This document shows, piece after piece, positions 37,784 to 49,583 of a stretch of DNA of 64,000 bases. Each line of letters opens with the position of its first letter. Positions within the stretch are counted from its first letter, which is position 1. Origin of the DNA: Loxodes magnus (taxonomy: Eukaryota; Ciliophora; Karyorelictea; Loxodida; Loxodidae); the NCBI GenBank assembly GCA_946699065.1, contig CAMPDV010000359.1, positions 248,001 to 312,000 on the forward strand. The letters are read 5' to 3'. The position numbers and the translations under genes were made by a program. The notes below the pieces were generated by a model. The model was not told the origin of the DNA. It made no database searches and saw only the letters and a program-made list of their open reading frames with translations.

Positions 37784-40700
37784 ATGAAAGCTATTTTAGT
37801 TTTATTTCTCTTTACTTTGGGACTTTCAGAATTAAATGTTCTAATCTCTGGAGATTAGTATGTTGAACTTCTTCCTTATGAAAACATAACTCTAAAAGCT
37901 AAAGCTTTTTATTAGAATGCCTAAGATATAAAGTACGTATGAACTTGCTAAATATAATAAGAAGTTCTTTAGTATGATGACAAGTTAGTAGATTAGATTA
38001 TAAGAACATGTAGTGCTTAAGGCCCCTAATTACTTATTTGTGCTTAGTCATTTCCAGTAGGAGCTTTTCTTGCTATTACAATAAATGCTTCTACATCTGA
38101 TGGAAGATTTGGACTTAGCACAGTCTAAGTACACATAACTCAAAGCCTTTACTCTCCAGTTTCTATTGGTCTTGAATAAAACGATTTTAATATAGTAAAC
38201 TAAGACTCTTTATTTGTCCTATATGCAAAAGTACGCGATTCTAATTTTCAAATTAAGTAGACTTCTTGAACTTAAAATCCTGGGAATATTGAAGAAGTTT
38301 CACTCTTCGAAACGAACTTAAATTTTATCTTAGTAAATGCTTCTAATCTAAATCAAAGTATGTAATATACTTATGTAATATAAGCATAAAATGCTAATGA
38401 TTTTACTTTCTTTGGTTAAAAGGTAGTTTATGTAAATAATGCTCCTAATTGTGGGTAATTTTTGGTAAGTCCTTAAAGAGAATTAGCATGAGAAACTAAA
38501 TTCTAAATTTAAAGCTTAAAATGCTCCGATTTAGAAGGAAACTATCCTCTGTAGTACCAATATTTTTATCTAACCAAGTCAAGTGAAGAATTGCCATTAA
38601 GCATAGAAAGTGAGCAGTAAGAATGAATTTTTAAGCTGCCTTAGTTTGCTAATTACTCTGACTAAAACTTGATAGTAGGAGTAAGTATATGTGACTAGTT
38701 TGAAAGTTGTACTAAAATGTTATAAACTATCTCAGTGCATAAGTCACTTTGAGATGTTAACTACGAAATACAAAATATCGAATATAGAGTCTTTAATTCT
38801 AGCTTAGAGAAAAAGAACTTTTTATATAACTTAGCTTTAGAAATGAGATAAAGCTCTTAGACTATTTTGAAACAGAATTAGATGGAGCTCTTGAAATAAT
38901 TATCTTCTAATATAAATACACTAGACTAGTAGAAAATAGCAATTTAGGGGTTTTAAGAAATTTATAGATTGATAGAATCTGAAGATATATAGAGATATAT
39001 TAACTACTTAGATAGATGTCTAGATTGAAATGAGAACTAAGAGCTTAAATTTGATTAGTTAAATTATATCATAATAATTATTGATAATCTATTGTATAAA
39101 TAGAGTAAAATAAATTAAAGGTAGATGATAGATGGGTAGCAAATGAAGTATAAAAATGAACGTAACAAAAGTTCCTTAAGATAACTAAACTAACCGAAAG
39201 AATAATTTAAAACAACAATCTGGCAAGTACTATTAAAATCTTCTTTACTTTTTGCAATGTCTAATCCGGTACCTAGTAAATGATACCCCTAGAAGCACTT
39301 ATGATTAAAGTCTAACTTAAATTTATCGATAGAGCTTGTTAGATGAAATCCCTTTTTCTTTGAAGATTTAGTTCCTAATTTTTAAGTTTATCCTATACCT
39401 GATAGAGGACGCTTCTCTATATTAACAAGTTTTAATAATAATCCTTGCGAAGATAGTTCATTAGAAGTGACTCATTTAGGTATAGAGATATACAAAGGCT
39501 GACAAATTATTGATAACAATTCTTGGTCTGGGTTAAGTATTCCCTTGAAAGAATCCGTAAGTACTGATTATACGCTTTATTTCTAAGAAACCAATATCGA
39601 AGAACTTGTATGCTAGATGTGAGATTCAGATCAATAAATCTGAACTAATGAGTTTACATGCTTTTTATAGAAAACAGATGAAGACTTTGTGTACGCTTGT
39701 AAATGTTAAAAATCAGGGATTTTGAGAATAAATTACAAAATCTCTTAAAGTTAGGAAGAGTTTCAATAATAAGAACATGAAGAAGAGTTGGAAGATGATG
39801 AGTCCTATGAGTAAAATATAAAGCCATCTACAAGCTTAGAGGATAATTAAGGCATAAATGTAGATTAATAAAGTTCTGAATATACTTCTAATGAAGAATT
39901 TTATGATAAATCAATTCCATTTTATACACTTCTATGCCTATCCTCGATTTTTACTTTTCTTCAAATATTCTATGTGGATATTTAAAATGTAATAACTTAG
40001 ACAATTAGAATAATACCTAAATTAATTAGTAAGCTCAGGTCAGTTATTCTAACTGATAGACATTATGTGATTATTTATCTCTAACTGGTCCATGAAAAAA
40101 ACTCAGTCTAAAAAAAAAATCAAGTATAACTCAATCCTTTTAATAGATTGAATAATAGCCCAAATTCGCTTTTTTACTAACCTTGCTTACGCTTCTTAAA
40201 GCACTAAGGAAAACAAATTGAATTTTAAAACTTCTTAGTTGCTATATGAATAGCTCTTATAGTAATAATCTGAAAGACTTTAAACATTTGCATACTTTTG
40301 AAGCTTTAAGGTATCTAGCGTTGCTTCGCGTTCAACTAGTAAAAGGCATAGCAGTTACAACCTGGATGAGCTTTAATTTTGACACTGAGAAATACTCTCC
40401 CTGGCTTTAAAGCTTTTTAATCAGCTACTTTCTTTACCTTCTAATTTTGGATCCTATTTTTACATACTTAATAATAAAGCTTATTTCTAAGAAGTACTTT
40501 TACTAGGCTTTGAATCATTATTCTCCAATTCAACCTATAAGTATTCAAAACTCTAGCAGTAATTTAGAGTTATCTAATGTTCCAGTATATTTAGCTTAGT
40601 AAGTATCTTCTAATACTCTAATGAATATCAACAATAACATTAACTAGGAGATTCCATTTATCTAAATTAATTGCTGTATTAAACCTTAAAATTGATAATC

Positions 40701-40956
40701 ATAAAGCTCATTAAGCGAGATTATGCCTGGAATGGCTTAGGAAAATTAACTTAATAATCAAGATTTAGAAAATGACTTGAGTGGTCAGCTTTAAAACTCG
40801 GTTTATATTCCATAATCTATAGAGAATTTATTACAACCTGGTAGTTCCTAAATGTTTGCAGGAAGTAGTTAAATTAGTTTACTTAATGTATAGGAAAACA
40901 ATTAAGAGATTAACTAGGAAAGTATTTATCAAGTAGATTAGAGATTTAACTTATGA
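37784..40956 (+). CDS. Polycystin-1-like membrane protein with REJ-type ectodomain and GPS motif
   Basis: About 1050 residues from ATG 37784 to TGA 40954-40956, with one 20-nt intron at 39989-40008. Residues 1-16 (MKAILVLFLFTLGLSE) are a signal peptide. The ectodomain has a REJ-like block NAPNCGQFLVSPQRELAWET then KFQIQSLKCSDLEGNYPLQY. A GPS-type motif lies near 610-650: Cys-x-x-Trp, a second Trp, then Cys and a Cys-x-Cys pair (CQMWDSDQQIWTNEFTC, YACKC). Both Trp are TGA codons. An acidic linker follows, then a membrane segment (IPFYTLLCLSSIFTFLQIFY), further hydrophobic helices and an Asn/Gln-rich tail. Polycystin-1 relatives are sensory receptors or channel partners in cilia and gamete membranes; the role here is inference. 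PLAT and polycystin pore regions are not evident, so it is a shorter member of the group. Confidence 0.7.
39989..40008 (+). other. Candidate 20-nt intron in the polycystin-1-like gene
   Basis: GTAATAACTTAGACAATTAG begins GT and ends AG. Upstream coding is clear in one frame to the first membrane segment. Downstream coding is clear in another frame (SYSNWQTLCDYLSLTGPW onward). Removing exactly these 20 nt joins them, giving FYVDIQN-NNTQINQQAQ. Confidence 0.6.
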
Positions 40957-41266
40957 CTTGTTTAGTTTAAAAGCTTTTTATATTAAATGATTATGATAAA
41001 GGTGTATAATCTATTAAATGAATAATAAGCTAAATATTTAATTATTATCTAAGCTAAAATAGAAAAAAGTTTAAGAGTAAAAGTAAGAATAAGCAACTAG
41101 AGTAGGATTAAATTACGTTACTACTTATTATGTAAATGGTAACATTTACAATGTGCTAAAGCTTGCTAATTCGCTTTTTTGTGGTATTTTGCATTTTTGT
41201 GTTTTATAGTTAAGATTATTTAAATAGATAACTATTTTAAAATTAAAGGTAATTATTAAAATCATC

Positions 41267-41272
41267 AAAAAA
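41267..41272 (-). terminator. RNA polymerase III terminator of tRNA-Asn
   Basis: Six T residues in a row on the - strand begin directly after the tRNA discriminator base. Confidence 0.7.
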
Positions 41273-41346
41273 CGCCACCGGGTGGACTTGAACCACCGAC
41301 CTTTTGGTTAACAGCCAAACGCTCTAACCTATTGAGCTACGGAGGC
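41273..41346 (-). tRNA. tRNA-Asn (anticodon GTT)
   Basis: The - strand folds as a full 74-nt cloverleaf. Acceptor GCCTCCG pairs with CGGTGGC, with a single U-U mismatch. The D arm is GCTC/GAGC. The anticodon arm is TTTGG/CCAAA around CTGTTAA, placing GTT in the anticodon. The T arm is GGTGG/CCACC around TTCAAGT. Internal promoter boxes are canonical (TAGCTCAATAGG and GGTTCAAGTCC). Its Asn identity is unrelated to the recoded stop codons. Confidence 0.95.
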
Positions 41347-41349
41347 TCT

Positions 41350-43900
41350 TATTAAACTATCTTTGCTTTCTTTAAATATTGTAATTAGATCTAACTTAGA
41401 AAAATTAATTGCAAATTATAGCTAGAAGAACGAAACATATCTACTTATGAAGAAAATTACACTTTAAACAAATAGATTGCGATTTATATAGATACTAATA
41501 AACTTAATTAAAGAATCTGGATTATTTACTATGATCTGAAGAATAATTTAATAGTGAGATAAATTTAATAATTACATTAATTTTCCTTTATCCCTTTTAA
41601 TTATTCTAAAATATTTAAAATGGTGAGCATCTATACAAATCTTTCTTTTTTATATTTAAGCTAGTTGCAAATCTTTTTAATTATAGGCTTTACCGAAAAT
41701 AATTTAATTAGATTCATATAAATATAATAAGATGCTTAACTTTCTTAAAAACCAAATAATAACTTTTAATACAAGCTCTTTAATTATAAACAGCAAACTA
41801 AAGCTTTTTTTAAATTATTAATTTAATTATTTTTTGTTTATTGTATAATGATTAATAATAGAGATGTATAGTTAGTCTAATTCTAAGTTATTCTTTTTTA
41901 TTTTATATTTATTATTAATTTTCCTTATGATTTATCTACTTTATTTTATTAGTAAAATTGAAATAAGTTTACTCTCTCCAATATAACTAAAGGCATAAGT
42001 ATATTTAAAACTTACTAATAACTTGATATTGTTTCTTAATCAATTTTGCTTTATGACTGTTAATACTTTTTTATTTTAAGTTTTACTTATAAAAGTGATT
42101 CATTGTAAATAATCTTTATTTTGATAATTTTAAATAACTGCACCTTAAAGTCTTATAATATCCTTATTATAAGCTTCTAAAATATATTAGCACTAACCTT
42201 AGTACTTTATTTAAAATATCTAAAATCTAAAAATCAGAAGTTGTAGTTAACTTTCATTCTCTATTAAACTCCTACTATTTCAGCTATCATTAAATATACA
42301 TAATTGCTTAATTTTTCTTGATTTAATATATTTATAAAGTTAATAATTTAAATATGCTATTAGTTATACTTCTTTTGTTTATATCTGTTTAAATCATTTT
42401 TAGTATTTATAGGATATATCATTTTATATATAATATGATGATAATTGGATTTATATTTATTATCTAAGATTTTCTTTTAAATTTTTCAATAAACTGTTTA
42501 GTATATTAAATAGCTTAAAATATCTTAGCAATTTATTAGACTTATTATCTAATTTAAACTTAAGACTTTTATACTCACATTAGATATCTAATTAATTTTT
42601 CTATAATTTTAGAAGAATTTATTTATTTCAGAAACTTAAAATTTAAGAAAATGTTAAAAAGATTAAAAGTATATTGATGACAATGACAGTCAAAGAAAAT
42701 TAATATGGTATAAATTAAGTTAAACCAAAAAATGTAAATTGAGATATTAATTATCTACTTATTAGTAAAATACTTAGATAAATAGAAGCAGAAATGAGTT
42801 AAATAAGAAAAATTGTTTAAGCAAATTAATTATTTAATTAAGAAGCAAGCTAGCTATATTTATTTTATAGATATTACCATATGCTTCTTTATAATATTTC
42901 TTTGATATATTTATGATTTGCTACTTGGAATTAATTATTTATATTCCAAAATCCTTTAAGCAGATTTAAGATATCTACTAGATCTATTTTAAGCTAAATA
43001 AATTATAAATACCTTAAACTATATAGCCTTATTTTTAAATTTCCTTTATACATAATTTATATACTTTTACCCTTTAAATTAAACTTAAAATTATTACAAG
43101 ATAATTTAGCCTCACTTTCCAGTTTAGACTCTAGCTTATTTCAAATTTCTTTATTTTAGTTTTATTAACAATTTAAATAATAAATTATTTAATATAGTCT
43201 AAGCATTATATATAATATGATATAAGTTGTATACTTATAGCTAAGTTACTCTTGAAATATTAGGTTAATCTTGTTTAATTAATTATTCTAGTACATAAGA
43301 TATACTTAGATGATACTTTAGTTCTATTTAATTTAGATTATATTTGCATAAAGTACAAAATTATATGCCTTATTATTAACCTTTATTCTACAATACTTTA
43401 TTGGTTTTTAATTAACTTAAACTTAAAAGAAAAAGAGTTAGATATAAGTATAAAAAAGCTTAAAATACTAACAATCATTTAAACTAAATAGCTTTATTTA
43501 ATTATCGAAGATGCATGCATAATTAACTAACAGATATTAAGACCTAAGTTATATAGTCTAAATTACTAATGTATAACTCATCTATAATAAAGTAGAGCAT
43601 TTGCTAATTAAATCTGATATCATAAAGTAAATAGTAAATAGTCTAATTTATAGTTATTTAGCACAGGATTGCTTTAGTAAATCTGAAATTAATATAATCA
43701 TAAGTGTGATATAAAAGGTTCAAGTATATACACTGTTAGAGCATTAATAATATAAGATACTAAGTTCTATAGATATGATAACTATGAAAAAGCTAGAACT
43801 ATAATAATAAAATAATTTGCAAATTATATAAAATCAACAAATAGAATTAGACTAAGCAGAAGCATCAATTAAATAAATAATTTAGCTACATTTATTACAT
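41350..43900. other. AT-rich DNA, no gene seen
   Basis: Extremely AT-rich with no clear motif. The last part may be the eroded body of the LINE whose 3' end is recognisable from about 43930. Confidence 0.4.
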
Positions 43901-43929
43901 AAAAGAATAAAAATTAATTTATATACTTA

Positions 43930-44490
43930 GAACACAATTAATATTCTTTAGAACTGATCTCTCAGAAAGACACACTGATTAAGAGGAAATATTATGTATT
44001 TGTAAGCAATAAGAAAAATTTGAACACGTCTTTGATTGCTAATATTACAGATAAATTATAAAAGAAAACAAACTTCAGATACAAGAAAAATTATAAAATC
44101 TAAGCACAAACATAAATCTGAAAAGAAGGAAAGAATAAATATCATAAGAAATAGAAAAAAACTTGAAATAGATGCTAGAATATAACCAACTTTTAATAAA
44201 TTAAGAAACAGAAAAGAATAAATAAATATTATAAGATATTGATCTTAAGATAAAAAGCATGGTCTAGAATAAAGCAAAAGCATTAACAAATAACTTGATT
44301 TTAGGAATGAATGAGCTAAAACTAAATCCATTAGTATTATGAGAATAAAGAAGAATTAAAATAATTATTTTAATATGAACAAAAATTAAAGAAGAAGAGA
44401 AAAAAAAAATCAAATCATAACAATAATGAAGGTCAAAGAGTTTAAGAAGGAGAGTGATAACATAAAAAATTATTTTATTAAGCTGAAAGG
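43930..44490 (+). mobile_element. LINE 3' end, decayed
   Basis: The + strand translates to SERHTDQEEILCICKQQEKF then EHVFDCQYYRQIIKENK. The Cys-x-Cys and His-x-x-x-x-Cys arrangement with the following helical Gln/Lys-rich tail matches the zinc-binding region that ends the ORF at 53.1-55.9 kb, although sequence identity is low. The usual tail hairpin is not found after it, so it is either a different LINE family or has lost its end. Confidence 0.45.
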
Positions 44491-46731
44491 CGAACATTAT
44501 ATAATTTAATTTAATTAATTATTCTTTTAAAGTTTCTTAATTCTCTATTAAATTTTTATAATTATTATATTAATTTTCCCTTAAGCTCTGTTAAGAATAT
44601 AGGTTGTTTATATACTTAAAATTAAAAATAATATACTAATGATATAATAAAATGATATGACTAAATTATAGAAATAATAAAGATAGTAAAACGTTTAAAT
44701 AAATAGATTTATAAAATTATATTATAATATCTTTAAATTAATGAGAAAATAACTTTTTTTTCCTTAACTATCTAAATATTTTAAATGAATGATACATAGC
44801 TAGTTATATATTTTATGAAAGGCATATTTAATACTAAGTATTTAAAGATTCTTTATAAGTATACCTAACTTTGATTTAATTTATTTGTATTTAATAACTC
44901 TTTACTTTCAACGAAGATTATGATAAACATAACTTTTCTTCTATTTGTTTTTTCATTCCGTATAATATTCAAATTATTAATAAAATTATCAATAGATTAT
45001 CCTTTAAAATAAAATTTGTAGATAAATTAAAAATTACAAATTAGGATATTTTTATTATTTACTTAGATTTTTATAGTATTTTTTTATAAATTGTTTAACC
45101 AAATATATTTTGATTATGCTAGTAATTAATTTCATAAATAGATCTTTATTTATAGCAAAGTTGTTTATTATTTAATAACTTTAATCTTTATTTTATCCCA
45201 GTAGTTGCTAAGTAATTATTTATATATACACAAAAATTGATTATTTAAGTTTCTTCTATATATTATCATTATATTGGTAAAATAGTGGAATCATTTTTCA
45301 TTTATAAAATTCTTCTATAGGTATTAGATATATATTCAATTATACTTACTTTTATTAATTATTGACTAAACTTATATTTAATTTCGCGTATCACCTCAAT
45401 AATGCGTAACATTGTAAAAGAAAATAAATAAACTCAAGATATTCTTCCAAGATAATTTTGGTGATAAATGTTCTTCCATTGTTTTTCAATCTCATACTAT
45501 TTTTCTTCTCCAATCTTCTACAGAGTTTCATTATTTACCAGTCTTTCTGCCCTATCCTACATTATATGCTTTTTAGATTTGTTTTCTTTTAATTCCTTAA
45601 ATAATTTACCTATAATCTACTTTTATTTTTACATCATTTATTAACTTAAAATTTAAATTACATAATCAATAGTTTATTATAAACTAAACACTTTTTAATA
45701 TTTTGATATAGAAATATTTATACAAAAAAAATTACAACTGAAGAACTGCCATATCGTTAATCCAACTTAATTGAGGAAATTAAAATGATTACCGAAGTAA
45801 CAAAGACTGATATTGTGTTTAATATATATATATATTATTAAATTAAAAAAGTTTAAATTGGAGTTTAGTGAACTTGGAGGACTTTCAACCTCGTGTTCAC
45901 ATGACCGGTTTGATAACCTGGCTGGAACCTGCTCCCTTCAGAACTCTTTCTTCAGTCGCCTTGGATTGTGTACCACTTCGGTTTGTAGATTTGACCTCCT
46001 GGCGGATAAAATTAGTTACAGAATTCTCGTCTAATCTTATCCTAATATTAGTACTATTATTTTTCTTATTATTTTCTATTCCAGTACTATTATTTAATTA
46101 ATTTCAATTTCTAACATTGTCTATATTTATATTCAGTTTGTTTGCATACAAAGCATCTTGGTTTATTCCCAATTCATTTCTTGTCTGGACTCCTCGGTAA
46201 GATTGTAGCACCATTTTGTGTTTAATTAAGTAAAAAATGAAATAGTAATTTAAATAAATAAAATATTTTAAATAATAGAAAAAATAAAAAATTTTATCTT
46301 TCAAAAAACGAAATTAGAAGATAGAAAGATATTGATATTGCAATTTAGCCCAACTTTTGATAAAACAATATTAAGTATTAAAAGACTAGAAAGAAAAAAG
46401 AATCAGAGAATTTGAAGATAATTACCAGGATTTTATTTAAATAGCATTAGAGCATACATTAAATGATTTGAGATAGAAGAGTCCTTAGGGAGACGGAGGA
46501 AGAGTGTAATTATATACTTTTATCAACTACTCTTGTAAACATATATACATAAAATGCTTATATCAGAAAGAAAAGTCATATAGAAGTTATGAGAGAGGAG
46601 TATATTTGTAGTATGTAGTACATTAAATATACTGTTTATGTTAGAAAGCTTATATTATAAACTTAAATTAATAAGCTAGAAATTATTCTATTGTTCTTAT
46701 TCTTAAACCTGTCTCCATTTTTATAAAAGTA
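44491..46731. other. AT-rich DNA with an unexplained GC-richer island
   Basis: Most is AT-rich and empty. The segments 45870-46060 and 46125-46215 are clearly GC-richer, with blocks such as CTGGCTGGAACCTGCTCCC. They carry short open frames on both strands in several frames, so protein coding cannot be told from chance. They do not match the SINE head or the LINE tail. A structured RNA or an unrelated retroposon is possible. Confidence 0.4.
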
Positions 46732-47858
46732 ATGAAATCAAACTTACAGTTCAAAGAATTAAGTTTGGACGCTGGTATTGAAGAAGCTAGCAAGTCTTGA
46801 AAGGATGGATTTTTCTCCTTTGGAAATGGAGATTGGTATATGAGTTAGTGTGAGAATGATAAAATGTAAGGCTTAGGGGTTTATTATTTTTTGAATGGAG
46901 ATGAGTATAAAGAATTTGAAATAAAGGGAAAAAGGAAGGATTAGGGATTTTGAAATATTAAAATGGGGATTGCTATAAAATATCTTGATTAAACGACAAA
47001 TAGTATGGATAAGGAGAATTATATTGTGCAAATGGATAAGTATTAGAAGGGATATGAATTGAAGGTATCTAAATCCATATCTTTCAAATATAGATGAATC
47101 TTAGTCCAATTTAACAAATCCTTCAAACTAAAATTCCTTAAAATTGCCCAATTAAAATCATAGAAATGATTAGAAATTGAAGATGAAGAATTGATTTGAA
47201 TGTTACAGAAAGGTGAAATAGATGAAGAAGAAGAAATAAACCTTTAATTAATCTAGTTTGAAAAATTGGATAATTTAGATTAAGAATAACTTGATTAAGT
47301 AAATAACTCTAAAAGGGGTGAAAATTAATATACAGTATTAAACGAAGATAGAAAATACGAATGCAAATGCTGTTGTAAAGTTAATTTTATTTCGGAAATG
47401 AAAACTTTATACTGTAATCATCGATTTTACAATGAATGTTTGACATAGTACATTTAATCTTTAATTGACATAAGAAAATTTAAGACTGAAGATATTGTTT
47501 GTCCAGAGTGTAGAGCACCTTTAGACGAAGGAATGTATGGGAATATTGAGCCTAGTATTATCATTCATGCTATTAGTAAAGAGCAGTGAGAAAAAATTTG
47601 TTAATTTAGAATTAACGAAATTCCAAGCGCAATGTAATTATTTAATTTAGAAGATGCCCTCAATAATTTTGTAATAGTAAGTTTGAAATACCCAAAGAAG
47701 CTATTTCTATTTTTTGCATAGAATGTTAAACGATCACGCACTCTATTTATTACGATCGCGAATTGGTATTAAAATTATTTCTTTTATATGTTAATCCATA
47801 AACAAAGCATTTTTAATCTAAATTTTCTACTTTTTATTAAATTCTTATAATCAACTGA
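46732..47858 (+). CDS. MORN-repeat and RING-IBR-type protein, candidate E3 ubiquitin ligase
   Basis: About 369 residues after removing a 17-nt intron (47634-47650). Residues 23-90 hold MORN-like repeats (GFFSFGNGDWY, MQGLGVYYFLNGDEYKEF, GFWNIKMGIAIKYL). A RING-type finger starts near 208: Cys-x-Cys-Cys (YECKCC), then LYCNHRFYNECLTQYI and VCPECRAPLDEG. After the intron comes IBR-like sequence IRCPQQFCNSKFEIPKEAIS followed by IFCIECQTITHSIYYDREL. RING-IBR proteins pass ubiquitin through a thioester on a later RING2 domain; no RING2 is visible before TGA 47856-47858, so activity is uncertain. TGA is Trp at several sites, including 47587-47589. MORN repeats often tether proteins to membranes or the cortex. 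Confidence 0.65.
47634..47650 (+). other. Candidate 17-nt intron in the RING-IBR gene
   Basis: GTAATTATTTAATTTAG begins GT and ends AG. Removing it restores the first cysteine pair of the IBR-like domain (SAIRCPQQFCNSKFEIP) in the same frame as the RING finger. Without removal the domain lies in a shifted frame and lacks its first Cys. Confidence 0.65.
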
Positions 47859-47938
47859 TTTTGCTAAATTATAGTTTTTATCTATAACATAATAATTTAA
47901 TAATAATGCTATGCTACCTTAATTTTGCTTGCCATGAA

Positions 47939-48292
47939 TCAAAATTTTTAAATAATTTCACAGAACATTTTTTAAAAAACCATTCTTGCTTCTTTTTCTT
48001 CCGATTCTTCTCCTGCATCAACTTATTCTTTCATAAGTTGCATTATTTTTTCACTTAATATGTTCGAGTCTATTTCTTTTATTAAATCTTTTTTATTAAA
48101 GATAAATTACTTTTATTTTGCTATTTCCTTTAATTTTAAATAATTCTTTAATAGGAGTAATATATTATCTTCTTCATAATTTCTATAATTTACTATCTTT
48201 CTTCATCCATTTAATTTCTAATGTAACTTACTTATGTTAGCTTTAAAGCATTTTTCTTAGATTTTTAAAATTAGTTTAATCATCAAATTCAT
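47939..48292 (-). CDS. Small helical protein, unknown
   Basis: ATG at 48292, TGA at 47939-47941, 117 residues. The sequence is coherent and amphipathic: KCFKANISKLHQKLNGWRKI, VNYRNYEEDNILLLLKNYL, KKDLIKEIDSNILSEKIMQ, then an acidic EQVDAGEESEEKEARMVFQK. One TGA reads as Trp (NGWRK) and several TAA/TAG as Gln. No named domain. It converges with the RING-IBR gene, whose stop lies 80 bp away, and starts 47 bp from the next + strand frame. Confidence 0.5.
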
Positions 48293-48339
48293 TTTTAACT
48301 TATATTTTCATTTTAAAGTCACTGACTATCTATGTAGAT

Positions 48340-48798
48340 ATGAGATTCAATTATTTGTATATATCTTATGTGGCTTATTATAGAGAGCTTCATTTATAAA
48401 ATTTGAATGAAAAGTATGGAAAATATGATGAGTTAGTTTACCATTATATTTTTGTTAAATATTTGAATAGAGACTAACAAAGATGAGAGTATGTTTTATT
48501 TGAAATGCAGACTATTAAAATAAAATGATTACAGGATTTATATAAATGCTTTAAATCTCTAGATCAAGCTGATTAAGCAATTTTTAACTATTTTATTGAA
48601 ATATATTCTGAGAATCATAAAGCGAAGCTTTAAATTAACATATTTTATAGATGTTCAAGCTTTTGAATATAAATTATCTGCACTATCAAATTTGATAAAA
48701 TCCAAATTAAGAAAATAAGCAACTTTAACCGTAAATGTTTTTAGGGATTTATTGGTATTAAACATAAAATTCTAATTTGAGTAAAAAAGGGAAAGTGA
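48340..48798 (+). CDS. Possible small protein, unknown
   Basis: ATG 48340 to TGA 48796-48798 gives 152 residues. The first 100 are convincing: ISYVAYYRELHLQNLNEKYG, KYDELVYHYIFVKYLNRDQQ, DLYKCFKSLDQADQAIFNYF, with TGA as Trp. The second half is Ile/Lys-rich and less certain, so the true end may be earlier or an intron may be missed. No known domain. Divergent from the neighbour at 47939-48292. Confidence 0.4.
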
Positions 48799-49583
48799 TA
48801 AGAAAGGCAGATACTGCAAGTAAATAGAACTACTACAATTAAATTTATTAATAATATCATTATATCTTATTATAGATTGATTTTTCAAAAAAATTAAAAT
48901 AAATAGTTTAAAATAATCGGATAGCTTAGGCTAAAATTATGATGGAAGCGAGATTTCTAACTATCTGATTACGTTTCTAAGCCTTAAAAATACTAATTGA
49001 ATTAAATATTTTGAAGGGAACATATCTAGACAATTATTTGAATGATAAATGCTCAAAATCTACAATTAAGGAGTATTCTTCTTTCTCATTTCAGTTCTTG
49101 CTTAAAGAAAATGATCAGAAGAATTTTCCAGTTATTTTAATTATATACCACACAGAGTAAGCAGCACTGAGAGAGCTTCTTTTTCAAAAGAAATTTAAAG
49201 TTGTTTTCTTTTATAATAAATCAGTATATTGATTTATTTATTACAGAAAGCTTAAATTAAAAATATTTAGAAAAAAATAAGATGCTTTATTATATATGTA
49301 TACATTATGTTAAATGTAAGAAAATGCGTAGCTTATTCACTATGGTATTACATTTTAATATTTTAATATCTGATATTGATAAATATGATGATTAAAATTT
49401 AATATGATGACAAAGTTTGAAAGTTTAGACTATAAGTTGTGTTTAGATTATACACCATATATTATGAATTAATTCTCATTTAAACAGAATTATGATTGAT
49501 ACGTATTATTATCTAAATATCTAGTTTAATTTTAACCTAAATTCTATATATTTAAAATTCTAATTCAGAAAAAGGTTTATCGA
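48799..49583. other. AT-rich DNA, nothing seen
   Basis: No gene-like composition on either strand. It holds the region downstream of the zinc-knuckle ORF. Confidence 0.4.
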
